64,000 nt of DNA, taken from Mesotaenium endlicherianum (taxonomy: Eukaryota; Streptophyta; Zygnematophyceae; Zygnematales; Mesotaeniaceae). The notes under the pieces were generated by a model. The model searched no databases, had not been told where the DNA came from, and was given only the letters and a program-made list of their open reading frames with translations. Made by a program: the position numbers and the translations under genes. Shown here piece after piece: positions 23,332 to 34,375 of the stretch. The DNA is taken from assembly GCA_009602735.1 (NCBI GenBank), contig WELA01006598.1:28716-92715 (forward strand), given 5' to 3'. The stretch's first letter is position 1. Each line of letters opens with the position of its first letter.

Positions 23332-24061
23332 GTTTATAAAGTGCCTTTTTGAGTTTCATGAAAGTGTGCTTTGATTGTATAGTAGTATAGAGTTCATTTT
23401 TGTGGTCATTTTGATATAAAGTTCATCGAATTTGGTCAAGTATTGAGAGAGTTACGGATTTCTGAAGTTTAATTAGTTTTGAGGTTGGTTGACGACTGTC
23501 CTTAATTCGCGGTGAGCGCGACCGTCGGATTGACCGACAGCGTCAAGCAATCTGGCTCGTTAGTGTGAACTCAAACCTTCACGTAAGTTCGGCTGACGCG
23601 GAGTGCCGACTAGGTCGATTTACCAAGAAGTTTCGGTTTAGCCTAGCGCGTCTAAGATAGAATATTCTAGTAATGTCGATGCATGTATGGACGTCAATTC
23701 GGCCCGACACGTCAGATTAGACTGATCTGGCTTACTCACGGATATTCTGGAAGGGACGATTTGACGAACACTTAGGAAAATCCGTAGCTTCCTCCTAGGG
23801 AGGAGCAGTTAGGCAGAAAATTATAAATAGGCATAACTTCTTTGTTTCTTATCAGCTTTCACTTCTGTAAATTTTTACGGGTTTGTAATGACAAAGGCCT
23901 TTCATCCTACACCATTTGTGAGCAGTTTCTTGTCACTCAAAATGTCAAATAATTCTCCTAAGTTTTCTTAGCAATATGCCGCTGCACTCTTTAGTATGAT
24001 TGCAACTAGTTCCTTCCCTCGTGAGTTACTACGCTTCCACTAGGGCACTCTGCCCCTTTCA
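23319..24061 (+). repeat. Element E 3' LTR
   Basis: 743 bp, TGTAAGGTCATAGG...CCCCTTTCA. It is preceded by the GAGGAGGGGGATGA polypurine tract, which overlaps the end of the chromodomain frame. Confidence 0.92.
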
Positions 24062-25170
24062 CTTTTGAAGAGTTTGATGAGATCTATTGGGCAAAATTAT
24101 TTGAGAAAATTCGGAAGGATTCTTCTTATACGCAATCTGTCGCATTTACAGGCTTGGTCCAGTACTTGGACAAGGATGCCCTGTTGCTATATCGCCAATT
24201 TCGGAAGGATGAGGATCTCACCCAGGAATGGGCATTTGGAGAGCAAAAAAGAGCTAGGGATTTAAAAATCCAGAAAGAGGCTGCGAAAGCCCAAATGTCT
24301 GCTTTATCTTCAGGAAGGGCAGTGCCAACTGCACCTGTTGAGAGCATTGACTTAGCTGCACTAACACAAGAATTGCAAAAAGTGTGTGCAGAACTGTCTG
24401 AAAAGATTGCTAGAGCTCAAGAACGAGTAACGCACAGAGTTGCACCTTTTAATGGTGAGCAAGGCGATAGCGCCACGACAGAGGCAAGCCATGCGCAAAC
24501 TTTGGCTAGCTATCGTAAGGATATGGAGGCTGGGGATGACCAGTTAGACTCCGAGCCTTGCCTGCGTCGTCTCTTTAAGTTGCTTGAAGCACGATTCCCA
24601 GAGGATCGCAGTCTTAAGGTGCACCGCTATGTGTATTTTGTCCGTCAAAAGAACAAGACAGTCATGGAGGTTAAATCCAGATTGGTAGACCTCGCCAAAA
24701 AGGCAAAAATCTACGAACCCAGAATAGTGGCTGACAAGTTTCTGTTGTGCCTGGGTAAGGAAACAGATTGTGAAGTCAGGCCACACCTGTCCGCAAAGCA
24801 CGGGATTGACTGGGACATCGACGAGGCGGCTGAAATAGCACGCAATGTCAAAGAAGGTAAAGTGTGGTATAAGGAGGCTTCCAGGACGCTCATGGCTACT
24901 GAGAAGAGGGAGGAATCCTCTCCGTCTAAGGCCAACAGCTCTAATTTTCAGTATAAGAAGAAGAGCGGTCTTTCAATAAGTTTGCTAAGCACGCCAACAC
25001 TGCTGAAACAGCAGAGGGCTGTTGGAATTACGGGAAATCAGGACATCAGAAGAGAGATTGTCCGTACCCGGATGCTAAGCAACTATCTGTTAGCAAGGCG
25101 CAGATATGCGCACATTGCAGCAAGAAGAGACACTCAGAAGATGAGTGCTGATCTAAGAACCCAAACCTAA
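24062..25170 (+). pseudogene. gag: A2 gag main part with zinc knuckle
   Basis: Resumes directly after element E (FEEFDEIYWAKLFEKIRKD) and continues in a helical, charged segment (RARDLKIQKEAAKAQMSAL). A retrotransposon-gag-like region follows (RLFKLLEARFPEDRSLKVHR, NKTVMEVKSRLVDLAKKAK). Near 25,020-25,150 a zinc-knuckle-like CWNYGKSGHQKRDC and a second CAHCSKKRHSEDEC can be read. This is the particle and RNA-binding protein of family A. It is not obviously similar to the gags of B/D, E or C. Broken. Confidence 0.72.
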
Positions 25171-25573
25171 AGCTGCCATGGGCAAATGCTGCCACGAAAG
25201 AGGCAGACAAGGAGAAAAAGAAAGAAAAGGGTAGCTCTGGTAACCGCAAGGGTAATCAGAAGTATGACGCTATGAGTGCAAAAATCGTTGAGTTGAAAGC
25301 TCAATTTGCGAAACTAAATGCGCCTAATGTCTACTATGATGCAGATGTTGCAAAAAGGACCGTCTGCAAAGGCGAGAAACTGATGCCTGAAAAGGCGGTG
25401 GGTGCAACGGTTGCCGAGCGAGCAGATCACGACCGTCTGGTGCCAAGGAATGCTGGGAAGCTTCCTCAGACTTTCCGAATCACTCTGGATGAAAATGAGA
25501 TTTTGCAGCTGCGACACGCCAGGCCTGGGACGCGTAAGACATTTAGTTTTCGCTGGAGAAGCTGAAGGCCCTG

Positions 25574-27420
25574 GTGGAACACCGAATCCAGCGTGCTCCT
25601 TTGCTTTCTCTCGCTGATTTGCATATCACCTACCCGTTCACGATTGAAGAAGCTGGACAGCAGCTGGACATAGCTGAGGAGGGTGCAAACAGCGCCTCAT
25701 TGCCTACCAATTTCAGCACCGTGAGTGTGCAGAATAGGGATGGTGCATTAATATTCAACAACTGGGCAGCTCCCAACATTCTGTTGGATACGGGCGCACA
25801 GCCAGTCATCTTGGGAAAACGATCTGTGAAAGCTCTAGGATTGACAGCAAGGGACCTGAAAGAGAGTCCTTTCCCGTTGAGAACTGCCTCAGGGCAATTC
25901 TCAAAGTCTTGTGGGATTACTCGCAAGCCTGTGAAAATCACTGTAAATTCAGGGAAACCTGAAGAGGCGTCACTACTCATGGAGTGCACAGTGACGGAGG
26001 CAGAGAACTATGATGTTCTCTTGGGAACAGAAGCGCTGATTCCTTTGGGTATGGTCTTTGATCTGCGGAAGCGGAGGGTGACTTACCAATCAACATATCA
26101 GCAGCCGGCAGGAGAAATTCCTGTGAAGATGTATTGCACAGGAGAAGCAAACTATGGGCTGCTAGACTGCTGCGTTAACGACAGGTACCCAGAATCCTGC
26201 GACAACATCATGAAGTGCAAAGAGGAAAGCTATACGAGCATCAACATGCCAACACCCTCGGTATGGCAACTTTGGATTATGGAGCAACTGGAAATTGTGA
26301 GTAACAGGGATCGCGGCCCGCAAGAGCTGCTGCCGGTACCCTACCCAGTTACCTCTGCTACAAACCTGATGCCTGGAGTCGAGCCGCTGCCGCAAGGCAT
26401 TGTTAGGATGGGAGATCCTTTTCGTAAAAAAGGAGTAGTGGTGTTGGAATTGTTTGCCGGACTTGGGTCTGGGACTATAGCATTGATCCAGCGAGGGATA
26501 CAGGTGGCCAAAGTCCTGTATGTGGACAATGATGACCACACTTTTCTAGCATTCAGAGAAGTCATGAGTCAGATTCAGCAAATGCATCACTTTAAGGGGT
26601 TGGTGCCCGCATGCACCAATGTTGAGCGCAACGCTGGAGGCAACATGATTAATGTGAAGCCTGAAGACTCGTATGGCTACAAGATTGACTGGATCTTTGC
26701 TGGATTCCCTTGTCAACCGTTTTTCCAAGCTGGGAACAGGAGGGGATTCAGTGATCCACGAGCACAACACTGGGGATGGATGGTGAAAATCATTAGCATG
26801 CTGCGGGAACGTCAGCACTATCACCCACCAGTGTTTGTGATTAAGAACGTACATCCAAAAATGGATTACAAGCAAATGAAGCCGGGAGAGCCATAGCTGA
26901 TTTTTGACTCCACTTTGGGTCATCATGTGCTAATCAACGACGCCAAGCTCGGAGGATTATCCCATAGGGCTAGAATATTTTGGACCAACGGCATGTCTAT
27001 TGAGGTCCTGAGAGAGATGGAGGACCTTACGCGGCGATCACCGACGGCATTGACAGTGGAAGAGGCGCTGGCGGTACATACCAGGCCAGTGACCAGGAGG
27101 GATTCCTATCCACAGTGCGTCATGAACGAACCAGGTCAGCCAAGGGTGGTACTGCCTACCTTCACAGCGTATCCAGGATCCCGAGCCTTCATAGGAGGTG
27201 GACCAAAAATGGTCAAAGACATGCATGAAAGAGATGCTGTTTGGAGAGAGCCTACGGCGGTGGAGAAGAGAAACTGCCTTGGAATACCCGCCACCATAGC
27301 TTGACAGATGGTCGATGCTGTAGGGTCAGATGAAGCTGCGAAGATTTTTGGCGACATGATTGGACAGCACTCTATGACTTGGCTGGTGGAGACAAGCATG
27401 ACGTGGCAGCGGTTGACTTT
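25574..27420 (+). pseudogene. A2 protease fused to a C5 cytosine DNA methyltransferase
   Basis: Residues about 70-160 are a retroelement aspartic protease (NILLDTGAQPVILGKRSV, then YDVLLGTEALIPLG). In the same frame, residues about 287-440 are a C5 DNA methyltransferase. Motif I is VLELFAGLGSG, the S-adenosylmethionine site. Motif IV is AGFPCQPFFQAGNRRGF, with the PCQ catalytic cysteine. Motif VI is FVIKNV (usually ENV). Further on come motif VIII, LSHRARIFWTN, resembling DNMT3 HRARYFWGN, then a motif IX-like EKRNCLGIP and a motif X-like stretch. The enzyme would methylate cytosine in DNA, perhaps newly made element DNA. Its place between protease and RT shows it belongs to the element, not to a host gene. 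The DNMT3-like assignment is by eye; PCQ is not the usual DNMT3 PCN. Broken. Confidence 0.85.
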
Positions 27421-29640
27421 CACCGACAAGCCTATGCCGAGGCCAAGACCAGTAACAATTGGGGTCCATCTGGTGCCAACATCTAATCAGAGGGCTATTA
27501 GGACGGCACATCAGCAACAAGAAGAATACGGTGTGCAAAGAAACGCAGCGGAAGCTGCCAGAGACAGAGCATTTGGGGAAGCTGAGGTAGCTGAACTGAT
27601 GAGATGCCAGGATCTGTTGGACCGGATCGATAAGCGGACTGCTGAATTACAAGCACCTTTGGAAAGAGAGGATACACCCATGGGGGACCAGACGTCTGAG
27701 CAGACGACGCCGCTGCCAAGCGCAGAAGACGGTACGCAGGATACCCCGCTATCTGTGAGAAACGCCACTCACAGTCAGATATTTGGGAGACCACCTTCCG
27801 GAGCCGCGACATCAAGGCGTGAGGAGACTCCAGAAGATGCCAGATCAGGGTATGATACCCACCTCAGCCCAAGAGCAGCTGGGCGCGGAGACTACTGGCA
27901 GGAAAGCTCAAGTAGCTGGGAAGCTAACCAAAAGTGTCTATCGTCTTCACCAGAGCAAGCATCAGTGCAAGAGCGCCAGCGTAGCATTGGTGAAGGGCCA
28001 AGATGGGCGTCTGAAGAGTACCTGGATAGGACCCCCGAAGAGTCCTATGATACCTACAGAGCATCCCTCGGAGAACGCCAGTGCAATGTTGGTGAATGGG
28101 CTGAAGAGAGTAGCCAGAATTCAGGAGATTCTGGAGGGTCTGCAAAGACCATATGCCTCGAAGTGATATTTGAAGAACGCCAGGAGGAGTTGGACAAGCA
28201 ATTGTCCACAACACCTTCTTTGATGAGCCCAGAGCCGCAGGCTAAGGGGCAACAGCACGGTTCAGCCAGTCAGACAGCTGAATCCATTACAAGGCAGATC
28301 ATGGAGCAGCTGCTGGAAGCAGACGCTCGATAGCACAAGGAAGAGGAAGTGGCTAAGGCGGCAAGCGCTTTGCAATTAGCCATCGTCAACCTGGCAAAGC
28401 TCAACACAGATAATGATGGAGAGTAAGCACCACCTGGAGTGGAGAAGTCAGTTGAAGATGAGGCAGAGATGCCAGACCTTCCAGGGTTTGACCGGCCGTC
28501 AGTCACCAATGAAGAGGAGATTCGGGAAGAAATTCCACGTTTCCCTACCCCAGAGCTGGACTTATTGGAGCTGCAAGAGCTCAGGACGGATGACTGAGTG
28601 GCCGACCACTTGATAACGGAGGGGCCCAGCCCGGCAGATCTATACAACAATCTGAGGTCGCCTACATCCAGCACTCCAATCGCCAGTTTTCCAGCACCAG
28701 AAGCTACCCCACATCAGCTACAACAGCCGCAGGAAGTGGCTGTCTGCATCGCTAAGGTGGAACGAACACAAGGTAATCCTCACGGTCGCGCAAGCAAACC
28801 AAGAAAGGTGGCCCGAGAAGGGAATGCACCTTTCAGGCGGATGCTGATGCGTTATCTCAAGTATAGGGGAACAGCTCAGATAGAAGGGGTTCCGAAAGGA
28901 ACCATGGGTCCTCCTCCGCAACCTATCTTGGAGATTTTGCAAAGAGAGGGAGAGGATGGTTTGATTCGCAAAGCCATGACATTGGGAATTCACATTCCCA
29001 TGGTGCGTCCTTCATCCACTGGAACGTGGGTGAAGGATAGTTCAGCTCCTAGGACACCCGCAGTTTCTAAAAGGGAACTGGTAGAGCTGAGAAGTACTGT
29101 AAGCCGCTTGACAACAGAGAATGCTGTATACGCACAACTAGCTGCGGCTCAAAGACCGCAGACTTTAACACAAGCATGGACGGTTACGCCACCAGCCAGG
29201 GAGGAGTTTGGCACAACCGTTGCGCGCATTGCTACCATTGAGCACAAGTGGGGTTGGACAATTGACCCCAGAGCAGATCCAGCAAGGTGGCCTTTGCCAA
29301 ACCCGCCCCGGCCACGTGAAGAGGGAGGAACGGGGACCAGCTGGACTGCAGCAGATGAAGAAAGGTTCTTGAGGTAGCCCATCCGGAGGCGTCAGACATA
29401 CTCCACTCAACAGGAGAGGCGATAATCCATCAAAAAAGGTAAAAGGCCTAAAAGCAGGCCGCCGAGCCTAAGTCAGCAGAGGAGCAAGCTGCGACACCTG
29501 CCACTCCACCACCTCACAATAAGGCAGAAAAGCCTGAAGGTCACGATGAGGGCGGAAAGCCCCCACCTGAACCCAAAGAGTAGCAACTAATGGATGCCTG
29601 TGTTGGGGAAAAGCAGCCGGAAACTGAGATTTTCACCATT
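27420..29640 (+). pseudogene. A2 spacer region between methyltransferase and RT, function unknown
   Basis: Two sizeable open stretches (to about 28,330 and about 28,600-29,380) encode acidic, Ser/Glu/Arg-rich and proline-rich protein with no domain I recognise. A charged segment ERQRSIGEGPRWASEE has a degenerate second copy (ERQCNVGEWAEESS) about 35 residues later. A short helical stretch, SKRELVELRSTVSRLTTENA, may be a coiled coil. The region is inside A2 and in the same direction. It could be a linker or an extra protein of this family. Confidence 0.45.
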
Positions 29641-30311
29641 GGAAAAATGGTCTCAGTCCAATAGAGAGCACAAGTAGAAAGGCTGCTGAAGAAGCACCGC
29701 AAGGTGTTTGCTTTCACCAAGGAGGAGATTGGTAGAACCACTGCCAGTGTGTATGAGATTACACTAACTACTGATAACCCAGCTAGACTTGGGCCGCATA
29801 AGCTCAGTCAGACCGTATGGGACTGTGTGGAGAAAACTTGCCAGGAGCTGCACAAGCTCGGCATGATTGAGAAATCAACCTCAGTACATGGAGCTCCTAC
29901 AGTAGTAGTTGCCAAGAATGATGAGGCTGGCAATTATACAGTCACTCGTATGTGTGAAGACTACAAGCGACTGAATCTCCACACGGAGCTAGACGACAAT
30001 GTGATGCCTGCACCAGAGCGGATCTTTGCGATTGCCACCACCGGGAAGGTGTTCAGCATCATCGATCTACGCCAAGGCTTCAACCAGATCCCTGTAAAAA
30101 CAGAAGATCGAGCCCAGGAGAAGGCCATGAACGAGCTCAAGGAGCGGTCGGTAACGGCCCCAGTCTTGCGAACGCCTGACTACTCCAAGCCGTTCAATCT
30201 ACACACTGACTAGAGTCATGAGGGAATCGGCGCAGTATTCACTCAGGCTGCAAGTCCTGGAGAGGAGTACGTCATTGCCTATGGCTTGCGCTCTAACAAC
30301 CGAGCAGAGAG
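29640..30311 (+). pseudogene. A2 reverse transcriptase, N-terminal part
   Basis: RVERLLKKHRKVFAFTKEE-type start of the RT module, then ITLTTDNPARLGPHKLS, HGAPTVVVAKND, TRMCEDYKRLNLHTELDD and FSIIDLRQGFNQIPV, then DYSKPFNLHTD. It matches A1 from 10,289 onward. Broken, and cut at its right by element F. Confidence 0.82.
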
Positions 30312-30848
30312 TGTAAGGTTATGAAAGTGTAGTTTGTACTTTTCTAGCATTTTATATGTACAAAGTGTGATTTGAGAAGAACTTTGGCCTTTGTTTCAAG
30401 GCATTTGGACAAATATTGAGAAAGTTATGAGTTTTGGGAGTTTTTAATGAGTTTTTAATGTCACAAATTCAATTTAGTGACAAGGACAGGTCCAGTGACG
30501 AAAGATTCGGTTGGAGTCCAGGAGGTAGGACATTGAATCATAAGGGTTCCAGAAACTACGTACGATTACGTAGAGTGCCAAAGTGATCGTGAAATTTCTA
30601 AAGACTCCGTGAGGAGTTAGTGGATTGTGTAGTAGTATATTCTAGAGTGTGATTGTGTGCGTGTGAGTGTGCTAACTTGTCCAAGTAGGCAAGGTCACCT
30701 ACATGGAAGGAGCCATAGTAGAAGGTTCTGGAGGTACTTTGGTAGAAAAGAAGTTTAGAGAAGGAGCATAAATAGGAAGCACAAAGAAGTAGAGGGGGTC
30801 TTGTCTAATCTAGTCTAACCGTCTTATCTTGTATACGACTTTTCTTAA

Positions 30849-30865
30849 TACTAGATGGCCCAGTG
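30849..30865 (+). repeat. piggyBac left terminal inverted repeat
   Basis: TACTAGATGGCCCAGTG, directly after TTAA. Its partner is 34,160-34,176. Confidence 0.9.
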
Positions 30866-31653
30866 GAACTGACACTTTTGGGTGCGTTTTGAGCACATGT
30901 TTGGGAATTTTGGTAGCTCACAATACAAGTCCAATAGGGCCATGACTTAGCTTTTTGAGAAGTACACATCATAAGGTTTCTGGTTTTGTATTTTTGATAT
31001 TTATTATTCAATTTTATTAATGATTTAAATGGCATTTAATAATGCTGAAATAAGCGCGCGATGTTTCTCCAACTTTGAGGCATTGTATCTCGTAATTGCC
31101 AATACTTGAGGGCCTGAATTTAGACCAGGGTTGCCCTATCATATCATGAGTGAGTACCTTAAATCTTGGATTGCTATGAGAAGTATTGACAAAGATACAA
31201 CTATCCAAGGATATGCACCCACATAGGAGCGCCTTTTTTTGTCGGGTGCATTTTGATCTCAAATAGTGTCAAGTAAATACACATTCTTTGTGAGCAATTC
31301 ATCATGTTTTTGGTCAAGATACTTTATACACAACACTAATATAGTCTCGTCTCCTCACTGATATTTTTTTTTTATTTTTAATTAAAATAATAAGTGAATA
31401 ATGTCCAAAAACTCTTTTTTTCCCAAATAACACATGAAATAATGCTTATAATCCATGGTAATGAAAATTTTAAATTCACCCGTCAATGGAGGCACCTATT
31501 GTCACTCACGTACACATGGCATATACTACATATTGCATACAACACCAATCATGAACAATAGGAAAATACACGCAAGTCTTACAAAATCGTCAAAATCCCT
31601 AATTGTGCCTAGCTTCCTTCCTAGGTCCTACATCTAGGTGCTCTATAGCTCTA
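30866..31653. other. piggyBac left noncoding arm
   Basis: About 790 bp between the left repeat and the transposase stop, downstream of the gene. AT-rich with a T-run near 31,365. A GGGTGCATTTTGA word at about 31,245 echoes the subterminal repeat. No second gene seen. Confidence 0.6.
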
Positions 31654-33864
31654 TTAGTGTGTTAAACTTGAGCAAGGTGCTGCACACAGGGAAACGTCGC
31701 AATGGAAACACTTGTACTTCGTCATCGTTGGCCTCTTCCCTGAGCTACGTTGGCCGTGAAGACCAGCAGCACACACCTTACAATACTCATACTTCTCATC
31801 AGGAATCCTAGAAAAAAAGTGCCTATGGGTAAATCTACCTTCATGAGAAGGTAGAGCAGTAGTAATCCGTGTTACGGCTCTAGGAGGGCCAGCCTCGTTA
31901 GGATGCTGAAATGAACATATCTCGTCCATGATATCTAAGTACGTCTCATACCTATCAGCTGCATCACTGTCCATCTTTAGCATAATGAAAACATTTGCTA
32001 GCAAGCCATCCCAAATACCCCAATATGCTCGATGCCACCACTTTCTATTGACCAATACCCTCTCCGCACAATAGATCCTCTTTAGACACAAACCATCATA
32101 CTGGTCCACAGCATTCTTGTACAAATTATAATGCTCTACCAATTGAGGAGCAGGGATGACAAGCTTATCTTTACCATTACGCCTAGTTTGTGTAGTAGGG
32201 GCTAATCCTGCAGCTGTAGAAAAAAAAGCACAAGGTCTCTTATCCTGCCACGTGCATGCTATCATAGGAGGATTCTCATTTATGACATCCTTACAATGAC
32301 CCTTAGGATGACTGTTAGGCTTCATCCACACATCATTAGCCAGGTAGTTCTTTCTATTAGTAATTACTTTGCCTGTAGCACCATGACCAAGTCTAGCTAA
32401 TTGCTGAAACAAGTTAGGAGAGGTGAATCCTCTATCCACAACAAGAGTGAACAATCTACCAATAGGAAGCATTGCTACAAGGCCTGTAACCACATCACTT
32501 TTCAAGCCATCTCTCTCCACTCTGTCATATATGATGAATGCATAACAAAAATATATGATAGCATCACATACAATAAAGACTTCAATACCATACTTGTAAG
32601 GTTTGCTCGGGTCGTATATTCTAATACAACATTGCCTATTCCTAATAGGAATAGTTCTTTCATCAATAGTCAAAGTCTCTCCTGGAATACAATACTTCCT
32701 GAATGTACTCAAGACAAGGTCAGTGAAAGGCTTCAACTGCCATAGCTTGTACTCTCTAGAGTTAGGAGAAAAACACTTTCTATTATGATTATCATTCACA
32801 TGAACGTACCTTCTAATTTCTTTAAACCTGTTTCTAAACATGAACCGGCCAAAGCTAGGAAGTGTAATGGGCCCTCTCAATATGCACTTTCAATAACACT
32901 TGAGACTAGGAAGGGCATGCAAGCCCATAGCCATGCACAAGCCATGGAAGATGACAATCTCAATAGTAGCGCAAGGTATCCAACCCTTAGCCTGGTGCAA
33001 AGCAGCATAAGCATTTGTCTCCTTTGCTAACTGTTCAAAGAACCATATAGGCATGAGAAGACAAAGAACACCAAATGGAGATAGACCTCTAAAACTCTTA
33101 TCAGAAATGCCCTGCAGACCATAATGATGGTCTCTTGTAGGCTTGAGCAACATGTCATTGTAGCTCTCACCAAGGACAGGTGCCTTCCAGTTCCACTCCT
33201 CCGGGCTCCCATCTTCCTCCAAGTCTTCATGCATGCTCAAGGGCAGGTTGTGCTCCTCCTCCTCCTCGGAAACCGAGCTGTTGCAGGCTTCACTGTCATT
33301 GGCAGCTTGACTGTCAGAGTCCAAGACCTTGCACTTTCTCTTGTCTCTCCTGTTTGACGCAATCTGTGCTGATCTGAACTTGCTTCTCTCTGCAGGTGCT
33401 GCTATACTGTTACTTCTGGCCGGCCTTCCTCTCTTCCTCTTCTCGGTTTGAGAAGAGGGCTCTCCACTATCATTCAAAGAACTCTCAGCGGGACCAAACT
33501 GTAAAGTGGTAGGCAGTATAGACTCCTCTCTAAGTGTGTCTGTAAGCTGGCTGTCAGGCCCTACTTCGCGGATTTGTTTGAACACACCCGCATGTCTTAT
33601 TTCCTCAAAAACATCAAAAGGCCTCAAATGAGACTCTACGAAGTCAGCAGTAAACAATACCTTCTTCCCATCATACAAGAACCTCACTGAGTACTGCACA
33701 TCACCATTCTTAGCCACGGATGTCTTCACGACCTCCCTCTTTAACAAGAACTCCTCACAATCGTCCGCAAACTGCTGGTAAGCCCATCTACGACCGAAAA
33801 AAATTGTGCTAACGTAGATGAAGAGACCTGCGAAGACACTAGACGAAGTTTCACCTGCAGCCAT
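31654..33864 (-). pseudogene. piggyBac transposase with one in-frame stop
   Basis: Reads from ATG at 33,864 (MAAGETSSSVFAGLF) to a stop at 31,654, about 736 codons in one frame with a single in-frame TGA at 32,890-32,892. The N-terminal third is acidic and basic by turns, with a KRKRGRPARSNS patch (AT-hook-like GRP core, possible nuclear signal). The DDE_Tnp_1_7 domain follows, with the three aspartates in place: LTIDERTIPIRNR, TLVVDRGFTSPNLF and NAVDQYDGL. A cysteine-rich C-terminal finger follows (CKVCAAGLHG...CFHCDVSLCAAPC), which in this family binds the transposon end. Length is typical or slightly long. The TGA makes it non-functional as read, unless it is a sequencing error or is removed by splicing. 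It cuts and pastes at TTAA. Confidence 0.92.
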
Positions 33865-34143
33865 GGCAGATTGAGTAAGAAATGCTACAAAGAAGAAGAG
33901 GCTCTCCTTCTTCTTTCTCGCGAAAGTTAGCAGATTCGCTGTTTCATTTTGCTCAGACCGGTTCAGAGGGTGTACGTTCTCTCTCGTAACTTTGTGAAAA
34001 CTCGTCGAATTTGGTCGCCAATGTAATATCGGCTACTCGGCGGCATTTGCAATCGTTTAAGCTTAATTTTAGTGAAAATGGATAAATACACAGTAAATGA
34101 CGGCCTGTACTAGAGGGGTCTCTAAATGCACCCAAATATGATA

Positions 34144-34161
34144 TGCACCCTATAGGGTGCA
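34144..34161. repeat. Perfect 18-bp palindrome beside piggyBac right end
   Basis: TGCACCCTATAGGGTGCA overlaps the inner side of the right terminal repeat. The GGGTGCA half-site also occurs in the subterminal words at both ends. It could be a transposase contact site. Confidence 0.7.
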
Positions 34162-34176
34162 CCGGGCCATCTAGTG
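34160..34176 (-). repeat. piggyBac right terminal inverted repeat
   Basis: Reverse complement reads CACTAGATGGCCCGGTG, followed outside by TTAA. Confidence 0.9.
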
Positions 34177-34360
34177 TTAATAAAGTGAGTTCTTTTCTAC
34201 TCCTCTCTCATGTAGCCCTCTAACTTTTGCAAGAGTGGCATACCACCAGGCCACTCCACCTTGTGTATGCAACTAGGAAAGGTTCTCGTGCACGCTTCCA
34301 CTCGCGGGTGAGGGTGCGTGAGTGTGTATGGGCGCACTCCCCGCACCCTTCCCCCTTTCA

Positions 34361-34375
34361 CATGGTATCGGAGCT
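34361..34375 (+). promoter_or_regulatory. Primer-binding site of element F
   Basis: CATGGTATCGGAGCT directly after the 5' LTR; the same initiator-Met-type site as elements D and E. Confidence 0.8.

Larger units (their letters stand above)
17347..24061 (+). mobile_element. Element E: Ty3/gypsy chromovirus inserted in A2 gag, broken
   Basis: LTRs at 17,347-18,087 and 23,319-24,061 enclose a primer site, gag, protease, RT, RNase H, integrase and chromodomain in the standard chromovirus order. Flanks CTTTC and CTTTT are a near-matching 5-bp target duplication. LTR identity is about 95-96% by eye, pointing to an insertion several million years old if plant-like rates apply. Around eight to ten breaks. 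An integrase segment is present twice in tandem. Element G in this window is a close relative. Confidence 0.92.
30849..34176 (-). mobile_element. piggyBac-superfamily DNA transposon
   Basis: 3,328 bp flanked by TTAA on both sides (30,845-30,848 and 34,177-34,180), the exact target duplication of piggyBac. The unoccupied TTAA is visible in the other LTR of F at 38,116-38,119. Terminal inverted repeats are TACTAGATGGCCCAGTG (left) and CACTAGATGGCCCGGTG (right, reverse complement), with two differences in 17. A subterminal word TTTGGGTGC(A/G)TTT occurs just inside both ends. It encodes a piggyBac transposase on the minus strand. It entered F after F entered A2, so it is the latest event in this nest. 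Confidence 0.95.
30312..34360 (+). repeat. Element F 5' LTR, split by piggyBac
   Basis: LTR sequence runs 30,312-30,848 and 34,181-34,360, about 717 bp without the 3,328-bp transposon and one TTAA. It matches 37,597-38,299 on both sides of the insertion. Confidence 0.9.

Noticed and set aside
26410-27420. A host DNA methyltransferase gene
   Set aside because: It is in frame with a retroelement protease, lies downstream of gag and upstream of RT in the same direction, and has no separate promoter or exon structure visible. It is part of element A2.
32881-32900. A small intron removing the in-frame TGA of piggyBac transposase
   Set aside because: Protein similarity continues on both sides with no gap, leaving no room for an intron.
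30312-34360. Treating the region from 30,312 to 34,360 as a retroelement interior with a transposase gene
   Set aside because: The TTAA-flanked ends and the uninterrupted copy at 38,116 show that piggyBac simply inserted into the LTR of F.
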